A stretch of DNA of 64,000 nt from Verrucomicrobiales bacterium (GCA_029213005.1 JARGPI010000022.1:59657-123656); one strand, 5' to 3'. Positions 9,328-18,125 are shown, counted from the first letter of the stretch. A program made the numbers and translations. The notes: a model not told the origin generated them from the letters alone.

Positions 9328-10875
9328 ATGAAAATAAGCCTCATTCAATACCTTACCACCCTTCTGCCGATCATCATCGGCCTGACAGCCCTTGCGGAGG
9401 AACCGTTGTCAATCGACACAGATGCCGAGTGGAAAGCGGCGATCGAATCGGTCGATGGAATGGCTGTGAAAAACGGTGCCGCCTCCCCTACCGGGAAAGA
9501 GGGCACTCTCAAAACCAAACTGCAATCCTTTGACAGCAAACGCTCCGCTGCCAAGCTCACCATAAAGCAATCTGCTATCTGGCAGAACTGGAATCCAATT
9601 GATAACATCGGGCCCGACAACCTTCAGGACGCTCCGGTTATGCTGACGATGGGCCCCGACAATTACTGGATGTTTGGACGCTACGGCAAATTCCAATCAA
9701 AAGGGAAGAAGGGCAGAAAAGGCAAAAATGAAACCGCAAAGCCTCAGCAGGAACCCGCTTTCATCGCGGAGGATGCCACCCTTGAAGGTTTTGATATCCC
9801 TTTAAAAACGACGCGGCACCCCAATCAATTCGATTCGCCCGGTGGTTTGAAGCCAGGCAAAGGCGGCTACCACGCCTGGCAGAGTCGCGACATGAAAAAC
9901 TGGGTCCACCACGGTCCCGTCACCGAAGGCTTTTCCAAATGGGTTACCAGCGCCGAAATGGTCGATGGCAAAGCGCTAATCTATTATGATTTTCCCAACG
10001 ACCAGGATCCCCACGTCTATGTCGACTCCGACCTCACCGATGGCGAACCCGGTGAAAACAAAGGGCTCGCGGTGAAAGATCCCTCCCACGGTTCAGACGC
10101 CGGCTTTATCCGCGATCTCGATGGTAACATGCATGTCATCATCGAAGACTGGAGTCCGATCAGCGCCAATAAACGCTCCTGGGATTCGCCGCTCGCCGGT
10201 CACGCCGTGAGCCCGAACGGGATCGAAGGCTTTGAATTTAAAGCGCCCGCAGTCGACAACCGAACCAAGCCGACCGGAAAAATCAAAACATACAATCATC
10301 CTCACTGGGCAAAAGAAGACCCCGCGAACTACAAAACCAGCGTCGCCGAATACGAAGTCCACGAACCGGAGCAGGAAGCATACGGCGACTGGGCGGCGAT
10401 CTGTGTCGGCGGGCAATATTACCTCTTCGGCGATTACGATCCGGCAGGCGGCCACCAGATGAGCGTTGGCTGGTTCACCTCGCCATCGATCGATCAGCAG
10501 TTTACATGGTGCGACCACATCGGCAATGGACACCCCGATCCCGATATCGCTTTTGCTGAAGGTCAGTTCTATCTCGCCACCCAGCAGAAGACCGATTACA
10601 CCAGTCCCGGTCCCTGGGTCGAAACCGTATCGGCACGGGTTGGCGTCGATACCGATAACGACAAAAAAATCGACCAATGGACCGAATGGAACGAGCTGAA
10701 GGAAAGCTACGATTACATTCCCGGTTTTTCAAAACAGATCAAAACCACCCCGGCTCAGTTGGATATCTCCGAACTCCCCAAAGGTTTCGGGTTTCAAATC
10801 GAGCTGAAGGTAACCGATACCACTGAGAATAAATCCAAACCCATCATTGAAAGTTTGACCCTCTCCTTCAAATAG
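9328..10875 (+). CDS. Secreted five-bladed-propeller glycoside hydrolase-like protein (GH43/GH117-like)
   Basis: The product has 515 residues with a signal peptide ending near LTALAEE. Blade-type sequences such as HAWQSRDMKNWVHHGPV, YYLFGDYDPAGG and GNGHPDPDIAFAEGQFYL are characteristic of the five-bladed propeller glycosidases (clans GH-F and GH-J, and GH117-like proteins), where Asp and Glu residues on successive blades do catalysis. I cannot assign the exact family or the catalytic residues. A Lys/Gly-rich loop near residues 125-140 (KGKKGRKGKNE) is an unusual insertion. It lies 120 bp after the esterase and 33 bp before the sulfatase, so cotranscription at least with the sulfatase is likely. 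A carbohydrate substrate related to a sulfated marine glycan is inferred from context. Confidence 0.6.
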   Translation: MKISLIQYLTTLLPIIIGLTALAEEPLSIDTDAEWKAAIESVDGMAVKNGAASPTGKEGTLKTKLQSFDSKRSAAKLTIKQSAIWQNWNPIDNIGPDNLQDAPVMLTMGPDNYWMFGRYGKFQSKGKKGRKGKNETAKPQQEPAFIAEDATLEGFDIPLKTTRHPNQFDSPGGLKPGKGGYHAWQSRDMKNWVHHGPVTEGFSKWVTSAEMVDGKALIYYDFPNDQDPHVYVDSDLTDGEPGENKGLAVKDPSHGSDAGFIRDLDGNMHVIIEDWSPISANKRSWDSPLAGHAVSPNGIEGFEFKAPAVDNRTKPTGKIKTYNHPHWAKEDPANYKTSVAEYEVHEPEQEAYGDWAAICVGGQYYLFGDYDPAGGHQMSVGWFTSPSIDQQFTWCDHIGNGHPDPDIAFAEGQFYLATQQKTDYTSPGPWVETVSARVGVDTDNDKKIDQWTEWNELKESYDYIPGFSKQIKTTPAQLDISELPKGFGFQIELKVTDTTENKSKPIIESLTLSFK

Positions 10876-10908
10876 AGATCGACCACTTCCCTGAGACTCG
10901 CTAAATCG

Positions 10909-12972
10909 ATGAATCCTCTCAAATCTATACTTTTAGCAGGAATTGCCTTTACTCTTTCCGTTTCATTTTCATTAGCGAATGAAAGGCCGGAGAAACCGAA
11001 TGTGGTTCTGATTCTGACAGACGACCTCGGCTGGCAGGACGTGAAATGCTACGACATCGACGAGCCCTCGCCGATGGAAACCCCGAACATCGATGCCTTT
11101 GCTAAAAAAGGAGTCATGTTCTGGCAGGGTTACTCCCCGGCACCGACCTGTGCACCGTCCCGCTGCGCCATCCTCAGCGGAAATCACCCCGCCCGGGCGC
11201 AGAAAACCCATGTAGTCGGCGGCGCTCCACCTGCCCCGCATAACAAACATTCTTTGATGATGGATCCCTGGTACAGCGGTCGGATGCCGGAGGATGAATT
11301 CACCATCGCAAAAGCCCTCTCACAAAACGGCTACGTCACCGGTCACTCCGGAAAATGGCACATCGCGATTGACCACAATGCCTTTCCACAACCCAAAGAT
11401 GTGGGGTTTGACTTCACCCGCTCCACCCGGGGTTCGCGTAGCGGTATGACGGACCGATTGAAAGGCTTCGCCACCGATAAAGCGGATGATCCCTTCCGCC
11501 TCGACGAAAACGGCTATCCCTATCACCAGACCAATGAAGACGCTCTGGACTTCCTGCGGGAAAATAAAGACAAGCCCTTCTTTCTCTACTATGCCACCTG
11601 GCTGGTCCATGCCCCGATCCACACCCGCTCCAAAGAGCGACTCGAGAAATACGCCAAACGTCTTGGAATCGATCCGGCAAAAACGCCGACAAAGGACACT
11701 CCGGGTCAACTCAATCCGTTCTACTGCGCGATGGTCGAGGAGCTGGATTATTATATCGGAATGGTTTTTGACTACCTTGATGAAACCGAGGATCCCAGGT
11801 GGCCAGGCCACAAATTGAGCGAAAATACCTACGTCATCTTCACTTCCGACAACGGAGGAATGGAAGGTGGCCCCAAAGAACGTTATACCGATAACGAACC
11901 TCTGGCGCGGGGCAAAATTTCCGCAATGGAAGGCGGAACCCGGGTTCCTCTACTGATCGCCGGCCCCGGCATCCCTCAAGAAATTCAAACCAATGTCATG
12001 GCAAACGGTCTCGACTTTTATCCCACGATTCTTTCGATGACCGGCACTCCATTCCCGAGCGATAAAAATCTCGACGGATGCGATCTACTGCCACTCTTAA
12101 AAACCGATCCGACCAACGCGGACCTGGTTAAAAACCCAGATGGCTCAGTGCGCAAAACGATGATGTGGCATTTTCCCCATGGCGGTGCGCTTGAAAGCAC
12201 GATTCGAAACGCTGAATACAAATTGGTCAAAAACTACAATCACGTCAACAATCCCGCCGAAGCACCTTTAGAGCTTTTCCATCTCTATGATGCGTCTTCG
12301 CAGCGCGTCGATATCGAAGAGGCGAAAAACCTGATCGAGGAAAAACCGGAGGTCGCATCAGAGCTGAACCAACAACTCACCGACAATCTCACCGAAATGG
12401 ATGCAAGCCTGCCCTACTATAACCCGAATACCACCGGTGACCTCCCCGGCAAAGACAAAACCTGTGTGGTTACATCGCATAAAAAGGAGGGCAACACAGT
12501 GACATTTACCTATGAGGATCGCGGCGCCAAAGTTATCCACGCCGATTTGATCTACAGTTTAAATGGAGGGGCCCGCTACGAGGAATGGTTTAAAAAACCG
12601 GCTACCGTCAATAGCGATCGGACCGTAACCGCCCTCCTCCCGAAAAACACCACTCACTACTACATCAATTTAATTGACGAAAACCGCTTCCTCCGCAGCT
12701 ACCCGGAAGTGCAGAAATCGGACAAAAAGAGCTACAGCAAATCCGCCCTCAGCGTCACGGACACCACCCCGCGACCGGTGACTCATAAAAAGCCGAAAAA
12801 AAACGATTTTAACCGCCCTTTCACAAGATGGGATCTCGATAAAGACGAATACCTCACGTTCGAAGAATACCAGACTGGACAAGCTGGCGGCGAAAAACTC
12901 GAGGAACGCTTCAAGCGACTCGACAAGGACGGCGATGGCAAAGTGTCCCGCAAAGAGTTTGTTGATCGCTGA
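10909..12972 (+). CDS. Secreted type I sulfatase with C-terminal EF-hand pair
   Basis: The product has 687 residues with a signal peptide ending near SLANE. The sulfatase fold starts with LTDDLGWQD (metal ligands Asp38 and Asp39). The formylglycine motif CAPSR has Cys81 as the residue converted to formylglycine; GKWHI (149-153) and a downstream FTSDNGG complete the active site. Hydrolysis of sulfate esters on a polysaccharide is the expected reaction. After the sulfatase domain and a beta-rich spacer, residues about 630-687 hold two EF-hand loops, one beginning DLDKDEYL and one DKDGDGKVSRKE, suggesting calcium-dependent anchoring or folding, as in some planctomycete and verrucomicrobial sulfatases. 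It needs a formylglycine-generating enzyme or anaerobic maturase encoded elsewhere; the SUMF1-like protein at 24387 lacks a key cysteine. Confidence 0.92.
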   Translation: MNPLKSILLAGIAFTLSVSFSLANERPEKPNVVLILTDDLGWQDVKCYDIDEPSPMETPNIDAFAKKGVMFWQGYSPAPTCAPSRCAILSGNHPARAQKTHVVGGAPPAPHNKHSLMMDPWYSGRMPEDEFTIAKALSQNGYVTGHSGKWHIAIDHNAFPQPKDVGFDFTRSTRGSRSGMTDRLKGFATDKADDPFRLDENGYPYHQTNEDALDFLRENKDKPFFLYYATWLVHAPIHTRSKERLEKYAKRLGIDPAKTPTKDTPGQLNPFYCAMVEELDYYIGMVFDYLDETEDPRWPGHKLSENTYVIFTSDNGGMEGGPKERYTDNEPLARGKISAMEGGTRVPLLIAGPGIPQEIQTNVMANGLDFYPTILSMTGTPFPSDKNLDGCDLLPLLKTDPTNADLVKNPDGSVRKTMMWHFPHGGALESTIRNAEYKLVKNYNHVNNPAEAPLELFHLYDASSQRVDIEEAKNLIEEKPEVASELNQQLTDNLTEMDASLPYYNPNTTGDLPGKDKTCVVTSHKKEGNTVTFTYEDRGAKVIHADLIYSLNGGARYEEWFKKPATVNSDRTVTALLPKNTTHYYINLIDENRFLRSYPEVQKSDKKSYSKSALSVTDTTPRPVTHKKPKKNDFNRPFTRWDLDKDEYLTFEEYQTGQAGGEKLEERFKRLDKDGDGKVSRKEFVDR

Positions 12973-13014
12973 TCAGCCTCAAAGCGACCTCGTCCTCGCA
13001 AAATTTCATCCCGG

Positions 13015-13761
13015 ATGTATCTTGAGGCATCCACTTTGAGAAGTTTCAATTCCAGTTGCATCACCTCGATTCGAAAGCCGGTTCAGGCGGTCATCATCTC
13101 GCTCGCCTGCGTCGGCCTTCCGCTCCAGTTCCTCAGGAGTGACGAGGCACCGCCGGTCGTGGGCGCAACGGGCGTTCTCCAGCCAGTTACCGAGGAAAAT
13201 TTCTCGGCGCTGAAGGTCAACTCTCCGTTCCGACGCTCACTCAACCTTTCAAAATCTCTGATCCTAACCGGCATTGCCCGGATGGAAGAGGATTTGCTGG
13301 CCACCCTTTTCGATATCGAATCAAAAGAAATTCACGTCGTCTCAAATAACGTCAATGCCAACGGATGGCGCCTCGTCGAAATCAAAGGTAACGAAGCGGA
13401 TCTGGAATCATTGACCGCTCAAATCCTTATCACAGGAGGTGAAGTCGTATCGGTTCGTTATGAAAAGGACCAACTTCAGGCGATGCGGAAAAAACCGGAA
13501 AGTCAGCGACGCAGCAGTTCGGGTCGTCCAACCCGGAGCTTGTCAGAAACCGCCGCAAACTATCGGGAAGGGTTTCGCGGCGATGGATTCCGCGGACCGC
13601 CGCCACCTGAGTTAGTGACCAAACTTTCTAAACTGACTAACAAACAGCGGGAAGTCATCATTAAAAAATTCTCCGATCTGAGAAATTCCGGCATGAGCAC
13701 CGAAGAGCGTCAAAAACTCTACGTAAAAGAGGTCGATGCCGCTCTCAAAGGGAAGCGGTAG
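13015..13761 (+). CDS. Exported hypothetical protein
   Basis: The product has 248 residues. A hydrophobic segment at about 23-40 (PVQAVIISLACVGLPLQFL) after a 22-residue basic N-terminal region looks like a signal sequence or single membrane anchor. A compact alpha/beta part follows (about 60-155, containing LDESLTAQI-like and GGEVVSVRYEKD patterns), then a basic low-complexity linker rich in Arg and Ser, and a C-terminal helical region (VTKLSKLTNKQREVIIKKF) with a charged surface. I do not recognise a family. It starts 42 bp after the sulfatase stop codon and could be cotranscribed with it. Start choice is uncertain because no strong ribosome site is visible. Confidence 0.6.
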   Translation: MYLEASTLRSFNSSCITSIRKPVQAVIISLACVGLPLQFLRSDEAPPVVGATGVLQPVTEENFSALKVNSPFRRSLNLSKSLILTGIARMEEDLLATLFDIESKEIHVVSNNVNANGWRLVEIKGNEADLESLTAQILITGGEVVSVRYEKDQLQAMRKKPESQRRSSSGRPTRSLSETAANYREGFRGDGFRGPPPPELVTKLSKLTNKQREVIIKKFSDLRNSGMSTEERQKLYVKEVDAALKGKR

Positions 13762-14236
13762 AGATATTGGCTTAGTTTCCGCCTTGCCCCTCTATCCGTG
13801 AATCTCTCAGTATCTTTCCCGTAGCAACGTCCTTTGGAAACTGTATAAAAACTCCTCCGGACTCAAGATTCGCGTCATTCGCGTCCATTCTTTTACATTC
13901 GCGTTGGACGCCACGCGTTTCCTCCGTAGCAACGTCCTTTGAAGACTGTGTAAAAATTCAAAGACGCCTAATGGATCTGTGAAAATCTGTGGCAGCGAAG
14001 CGGAATCTGTGGGCAATCTGTGATAAATGTTTCAATAGCTCTGAAGTTTTCAACACAGATGGCCACGGATATCCACAGATGAGCGCAGATCTGGATAGAT
14101 GAAACAATTATCACACAGTCTCTTTGGACGCTCCCAATGCGGAAGCCCACAACCCCGCGAAAACCTCCAAAGGAAGGTTGCGACCTAAGCATCCACTAAG
14201 AACGCCGCTCCCGCTTTCCACCGGGCGGTCCCGCCC
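13762..14236. repeat. Intergenic region with direct repeats and degenerate CACAGAT/ATTCGCG repeats
   Basis: No credible gene lies in these 475 bp. A 33-bp segment starting GTAGCAACGTCCTTTG occurs at 13821-13853 and again at 13926-13958 with five mismatches. Between them are several ATTCGCGT/CATT units (13868-13910), and after them a set of CTGTGG, CACAGAT and ATCCACAGAT units (13975-14090), partly in inverted orientation. This is typical noncoding repeat debris of verrucomicrobial genomes. The ATTCGCG family appears again at 43556-43655. Confidence 0.55.
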
Positions 14237-15058
14237 CTATTTCTCTACCTTCGCCGCCAGCTTCAGCATTTCCTTATCGGTCAACGCCCGCGAGTAGATC
14301 GACAGTTCATCAATCTCACCATTAAAGTAGTTTCCAATCTCTCCACCCCGATCAACGGCACCCACCGTAAAATCGCCATCACCATTAAAAAGCCCACCTT
14401 TCAATGGATAGGGATTGTACCCCTCTTCGGCGGCAAGCTTTCCATTCACATAAGCCCGGCTCGCTCTGCCATCGTAAGTCATCGCGATGAGGGTCCATTC
14501 TTCTTGCGGAACCTTCGTCCCACTCGAACTATAAGTAATGCAATATCGGTGCCCCTCCGTGGGTCCACCGACATTGGATACATGGCCATGGACCTCATCT
14601 TTTGTCGGAAAGCGTTTCATGGTTCGGGCATCCGAGCGGGTTCCCCCGCTGATAAACAAACAGTATTGACGCTGCTTCCTCGTCTCGTTCCAGATCCCGG
14701 CTACCGCCTGCCAATAGGAAACCGCCCGACGACGCACCAAGGCGACAACCGAGACTTGAGCCTCGGGACCATGAAAATCGATCGCTTCAAATTTGCCGTC
14801 AGGAATCGAGAAATACTGTCCCGCCTTGATCCGGGCCGCATATTTTCCCGGGGCCGAACCCTCAACCCGGGCAATCGGACCCTTCACTTCCTGCAAGGCA
14901 TACTGTTTCTGCCCCTCCGATACCCTGGCCTCCCCCTCAGCTTCATCAAAATCCCAGAAACAGACTAAATCCGGAATGGTCTTTTCTTTATCTTCCCCCC
15001 GCAGCGCGGGGTGAGACAGCAAAAGCAGGCAAGTCAGTGATAGACGGAAAACATTCAT
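14237..15058 (-). CDS. Secreted LamG/concanavalin-type lectin domain protein
   Basis: The product has 273 residues. The ATG at 15058 is chosen because it starts a clear signal peptide (MNVFRLSLTCLLLLSHPALRG); the frame is open upstream but without signal-like sequence. The mature part is one LamG-like jelly-roll: LVCFWDFDEAEGEARVSEG at its start, YCLFISGG and EEWTLIAMTYDGRASRAYVNG in the middle, and FNGEIDELSIYSRALTDKEM at the end, which is the classical closing strand and helix of the fold. These domains bind glycans or proteins, often with calcium. It is divergent from the esterase at 15210, with about 150 bp between the starts. A glycan-binding role is inferred; no catalytic residues are visible. 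Confidence 0.75.
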   Translation of the reverse strand: MNVFRLSLTCLLLLSHPALRGEDKEKTIPDLVCFWDFDEAEGEARVSEGQKQYALQEVKGPIARVEGSAPGKYAARIKAGQYFSIPDGKFEAIDFHGPEAQVSVVALVRRRAVSYWQAVAGIWNETRKQRQYCLFISGGTRSDARTMKRFPTKDEVHGHVSNVGGPTEGHRYCITYSSSGTKVPQEEWTLIAMTYDGRASRAYVNGKLAAEEGYNPYPLKGGLFNGDGDFTVGAVDRGGEIGNYFNGEIDELSIYSRALTDKEMLKLAAKVEK

Positions 15059-15209
15059 GACGTAGCTCTTAAACTGAGATCGCCGCAACTTCCAGTTACA
15101 ACTTACCGCAAAAAAATGATTGCTCGTGGGGCACGAAAACCGCCGATGCGCCCGTGCGCAACCTACCAGCCGCTCTACATTCACAAAACCACAAAACAAT
15201 CCGCTTTCC

Positions 15210-16337
15210 ATGAAACAACTGCTTCTTACCTACATTTTGTCCGCCCTCATTTTTGCTCTTTTGACTTCGTCAATGGCGCCCGCCGCCGAAGATATTGAAA
15301 TCACCAAAGTGGAGCAAATCACAATGAGCCACAGTCTCGACTGGGTGCGGAGTAAATTTAGCAGCTCGAAGGGTGGTAACTGGGACAGCGTGCTTGATGA
15401 GATCAAATGGGGCACCCCGGCGGAGGGCAAAAAAGCGGTTCGAAACTGGGACTTCCGGGTCAGCGATCAGGAGTGGACCGATTTTGTGGAAAAAAACGGC
15501 GCAGCTCCAGATCAGGAAGTCAAATACGACCTGTGGATTCCCGGAGAAACCAAGGTCGTAAAAGGACTTGTCGCAATTTCATCCCACGGCTCAGGCAAAA
15601 GTCTTTTCGAAGATCCCGAGCTCCGCAAAATCGCCCGAGAACTGGACCTCGCCCTATTCCGGTTTCTCGGCAATCCCGTGCAGCGCGGCTTCTGGCCTCG
15701 CAGCCTTCTCTTCGACAAACTGCGCGATCTCGGAACCGAAACCGGCCATCCCGAGTTGCCCAATGCCCCGCTTTTTCTCTACGGCCACTCCAATGGGACC
15801 GGCTTTTCTGCCCTCTTCACCGCCGCAGAAAGTGATCGGGTCTGGGGCTGGATCTCGATGCGGCCGGGAACAACTTTTCAAGTCTTCCAACCGAAAGCCG
15901 CTAAAGTTCCCGGACTGGTAATTTTCGGGGAGGATGATCCCTTTCTGGCCCGCCCGTCAGTTGAGACCAATCTGGATGTGGTACCGATGATGCGAAAACA
16001 ACACAAGGCCGTCTGGAATTTTGCGGTTGAGCCCCACACCGGCCATGGTCCGACCAGCAAAACCTGGCCGCTGGTTTTCTCCTTTCTCAAGCACAGCTTT
16101 GCCGCCCGTGTCCCGGCCGATTCCGATCCCTCGAAAGGTCCAGTTCAATTAACCGGGCTGGACTCCGCATCCGGTCTTCGCGGACAAAACTGGAATTCCA
16201 AAACCGGAGGCTACCAGACCTTGAAAGTAGGCACCCCCGATGAGTTCAAAGACGACACCTCCGGAGCATCCTGGCTCCTCAATGCCGACTACGCTAAAGA
16301 TTGGCAATCGTTCCAACAGTACGGCGAAGTCCGGTAG
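15210..16337 (+). CDS. Secreted alpha/beta-hydrolase
   Basis: The product has 375 residues. The ATG at 15210 gives a good signal peptide (MKQLLLTYILSALIFALLTSSMAPAAE). The fold shows VAISSHGSGKS (oxyanion region), nucleophile elbow YGHSNGTG, an acid-bearing VIFGEDDPF and a histidine in VEPHTGHGP, a complete Ser-Asp-His set in the right order. About 60 C-terminal residues (PVQLTGLDSASG to the end) form an additional beta-rich tail. No close named family is obvious; it resembles PHB-depolymerase-like and acetylxylan-esterase-like enzymes. It is transcribed away from the LamG protein and ends before the convergent toxin-antitoxin pair. Confidence 0.7.
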   Translation: MKQLLLTYILSALIFALLTSSMAPAAEDIEITKVEQITMSHSLDWVRSKFSSSKGGNWDSVLDEIKWGTPAEGKKAVRNWDFRVSDQEWTDFVEKNGAAPDQEVKYDLWIPGETKVVKGLVAISSHGSGKSLFEDPELRKIARELDLALFRFLGNPVQRGFWPRSLLFDKLRDLGTETGHPELPNAPLFLYGHSNGTGFSALFTAAESDRVWGWISMRPGTTFQVFQPKAAKVPGLVIFGEDDPFLARPSVETNLDVVPMMRKQHKAVWNFAVEPHTGHGPTSKTWPLVFSFLKHSFAARVPADSDPSKGPVQLTGLDSASGLRGQNWNSKTGGYQTLKVGTPDEFKDDTSGASWLLNADYAKDWQSFQQYGEVR

Positions 16338-16394
16338 TTTCGGGATTTACCGTGGAGATCAGAAGGACCACGAAAAACATGGGGCGGCAGAGAA

Positions 16395-17267
16395 TCACTG
16401 TTCGATGAATTGGATTCGATCGGCAATACCGATAAAGAATTCTTTACTCCATAGATCCAACTCAGCGGATTCTTTGATAAACGGCAAAACATCTTCTTTT
16501 GCCTGAGTAAAATCCACTGATTCGAACCGCTCCTTTAGTTTCTCCCGAAGAATTTGCCCTGTCAGGATCTGGTTGGTATCCCAGTGACCGGTTTGTTCCA
16601 TGCGTTTTTGCAAGTGGCCAAGATGACAGCGGCTCCCCCTCCCCGCATACCAAATCAAATCGTAAAAATCCCTTCCTTTGACACGGTTACCCCATGCCCG
16701 GCACAGAACCGCGTGCAGCTTTCCCGCAAACAAACAGGGCTCAGAAAAGAGTTTCACCTGAAAAGGGATTGGAATCAGTTGAGTCTCCACGCGATACTCG
16801 GCTCCAGGTGGCGGAGAGACATCCACCTCAAGCTTAATCTTGAGCTTTTGATCTCTTACAAACTTGTTACTCAAATTTTCCGGGGCTCCCACGATCAACA
16901 AATTTACCCGGGTTCCACCCTTCAGGAATGCCGATTCGATTCCAGTGTTGACCTCCTTCGGCTTGTATTGCGCTTCGAAATCAAAGTCGAACGCCGCCAA
17001 TTCCGTCCGAACAGCCTCCAGGTGAGGTGCCAGGTCAAAATCAGCGTTTGGCTGCAGCAGCGAAAAATCCATATCTTCAGAAAATCGCTGAAGTCCATAG
17101 AAAATTCGGAGCGCCGTCCCGCCATAGAAAGCCGCATGTTCGTAAAATTTCGAACGGTATAATCCGAGAAGAGCTAATTCCTGAACGATTTCCCGAAGAG
17201 CGTTTTCCCAGTCGTCTTTCGTTTTCGGGTCATAACGATCAATTAAACTTTTAAGGGCAGCGTTCAT
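16395..17267 (-). CDS. abiEii: AbiEii/AbiGii-family nucleotidyltransferase toxin
   Basis: The product has 290 residues. It is a type IV toxin-antitoxin nucleotidyltransferase. The conserved GGTALR (49-54) and FSEDMDFSL (62-70) contain the Gly-Gly-Thr and paired aspartates D65/D67 of the polymerase-beta-type active site. LEVD (147-150) could give the third carboxylate. The family-typical lysine (AGKLHA, K183) and GRDFYDL (198-204) are also present. Known members use nucleotides, in particular GTP, and cause growth arrest and phage abortive infection. Its ATG overlaps the antitoxin stop codon in an ATGA arrangement (17264-17267), implying translational coupling. All core motifs are intact, so the toxin is expected to be functional. 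Confidence 0.9.
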   Translation of the reverse strand: MNAALKSLIDRYDPKTKDDWENALREIVQELALLGLYRSKFYEHAAFYGGTALRIFYGLQRFSEDMDFSLLQPNADFDLAPHLEAVRTELAAFDFDFEAQYKPKEVNTGIESAFLKGGTRVNLLIVGAPENLSNKFVRDQKLKIKLEVDVSPPPGAEYRVETQLIPIPFQVKLFSEPCLFAGKLHAVLCRAWGNRVKGRDFYDLIWYAGRGSRCHLGHLQKRMEQTGHWDTNQILTGQILREKLKERFESVDFTQAKEDVLPFIKESAELDLWSKEFFIGIADRIQFIEQ

Positions 17268-17911
17268 TTTCCACCCTCCATTTCCCGCGCCAGCCAGAGA
17301 GCGAAAGCCTTCAGGTTACGTCGTTGATATCTTGCGGCAATTTCGTTGACCATCGGTAGCCTGAAAGTTTTCAAGGCTTCAGGATCAATTCTCAAATCGT
17401 CAAGCACCAGCGAACGAACCTTATCCACTGATTGCAAGCCACGGACGAGGGCAATACGATCGCACACCGCCTTTTCCGGTTCGGCTAATTGATAATTGAA
17501 TCCATCCGCCGATTCTAATCGGAAGCCATAGCTAAAAGCACGTTCGTTTACTGGTCGATAACTGAAACGCCCAAGCGGCGTTTCAAAACGCTTCAACTTT
17601 CTCGATGCTTTCCCCAGGCAAATACTGGTGACTTCTGCGGTTCGCTCGGGGATCAAGCCATGATACTCCAGCGCAGTTTCCAGACTCACATACGACGGCC
17701 CGTAGACTAGCCCGGCGAGAACCAGCGGATTCACCTCCTCACCAGTAGACCAAACATAGAGCCCCCGCTTCAGCCTGACCACCTGTCCACTTTCACACAA
17801 TTGCTTCAATTTATTGCGTGGGGCGGAGTACCCTTTGAGCCGGTCCATGGCCAACTGATAATCAAACGGGACACCCCTGGGAAAATCTAATGCATCAATT
17901 TGCGCCACCAT
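17264..17911 (-). CDS. abiEi: AbiEi-family antitoxin and autoregulator
   Basis: The product has 215 residues. The N-terminal part (about 15-60) is a winged helix with SAPRNKLKQLCESGQVVRLKRGLYVW, followed by the AbiEi-type C-terminal domain (NPLVLAGLVYGPSYVSLETALEYHGLI and later CDRIALVRG). Known AbiEi proteins bind paired inverted repeats in their promoter through the winged helix and repress the operon, and they neutralise AbiEii. Two matching inverted repeats are visible upstream (17910 and 17996). There is no Shine-Dalgarno sequence before the ATG, which lies inside the first operator; a promoter placed just upstream suggests a leaderless message. The protein is upstream of the toxin, as usual. 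Confidence 0.88.
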   Translation of the reverse strand: MVAQIDALDFPRGVPFDYQLAMDRLKGYSAPRNKLKQLCESGQVVRLKRGLYVWSTGEEVNPLVLAGLVYGPSYVSLETALEYHGLIPERTAEVTSICLGKASRKLKRFETPLGRFSYRPVNERAFSYGFRLESADGFNYQLAEPEKAVCDRIALVRGLQSVDKVRSLVLDDLRIDPEALKTFRLPMVNEIAARYQRRNLKAFALWLAREMEGGK

Positions 17912-17930
17912 GTTGAATAATCGTCAACAT
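17910..17930. promoter_or_regulatory. AbiEi operator 1 (7-7-7 inverted repeat)
   Basis: ATGTTGA (17910-17916), 7-bp spacer, TCAACAT (17924-17930). The repeat overlaps the antitoxin start codon, and its spacer contains the candidate -10 box. It is embedded in a longer imperfect inverted repeat with operator 2 (GCGCCGCAAAT on this side, ATTTGCGGCGC on the other). Confidence 0.7.
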
Positions 17931-17945
17931 CGCGCCGCAAATCAA
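17917..17945 (-). promoter_or_regulatory. Candidate abiE promoter
   Basis: On the minus strand TTGATT (17945-17940) is followed after 17 bp by GATTAT (17922-17917), each matching four of six consensus positions. The antitoxin ATG begins 5 nt after the -10 box, which fits a leaderless transcript. Operator 1 encloses the -10 box. Confidence 0.45.
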
Positions 17946-17995
17946 GAAGAATCATCTTTCTAGGGAAAGCTGACGATCTAAGAATTTGCGGCGCT

Positions 17996-18016
17996 ATGTT
18001 GAACAAAACTCAACAT
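17996..18016. promoter_or_regulatory. AbiEi operator 2 (7-7-7 inverted repeat)
   Basis: ATGTTGA (17996-18002), 7-bp spacer ACAAAAC, TCAACAT (18010-18016). Arms and spacing are identical to operator 1; the centres are 86 bp apart. It sits upstream of the -35 region of the abiE promoter and about 110 bp before the GH5 gene. Confidence 0.65.
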
Positions 18017-18079
18017 GCCCCCGCAATTAAACCGTCGTGACTTGATTCGAAAACCTTTACGGCTTCGCTCCGAATCCCA

Positions 18080-18109
18080 TTGACCGCTGGATTCTAAATT
18101 GGGTAATTT
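18080..18109 (+). promoter_or_regulatory. Weak candidate promoter for the GH5 gene
   Basis: TTGACC (18080-18085), an 18-bp spacer and TAATTT (18104-18109) lie just ahead of the ATG at 18126. The -35 box is close to consensus. The position implies a leader of only about ten bases. Support is from sequence only. Confidence 0.3.
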
Positions 18110-18125
18110 AACTCGGAATCATCTT

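Noticed and set aside
10093..10677. Minus-strand open frame of 194 codons
   Set aside because: It mirrors the propeller glycosidase coding sequence and has no signal or domain.
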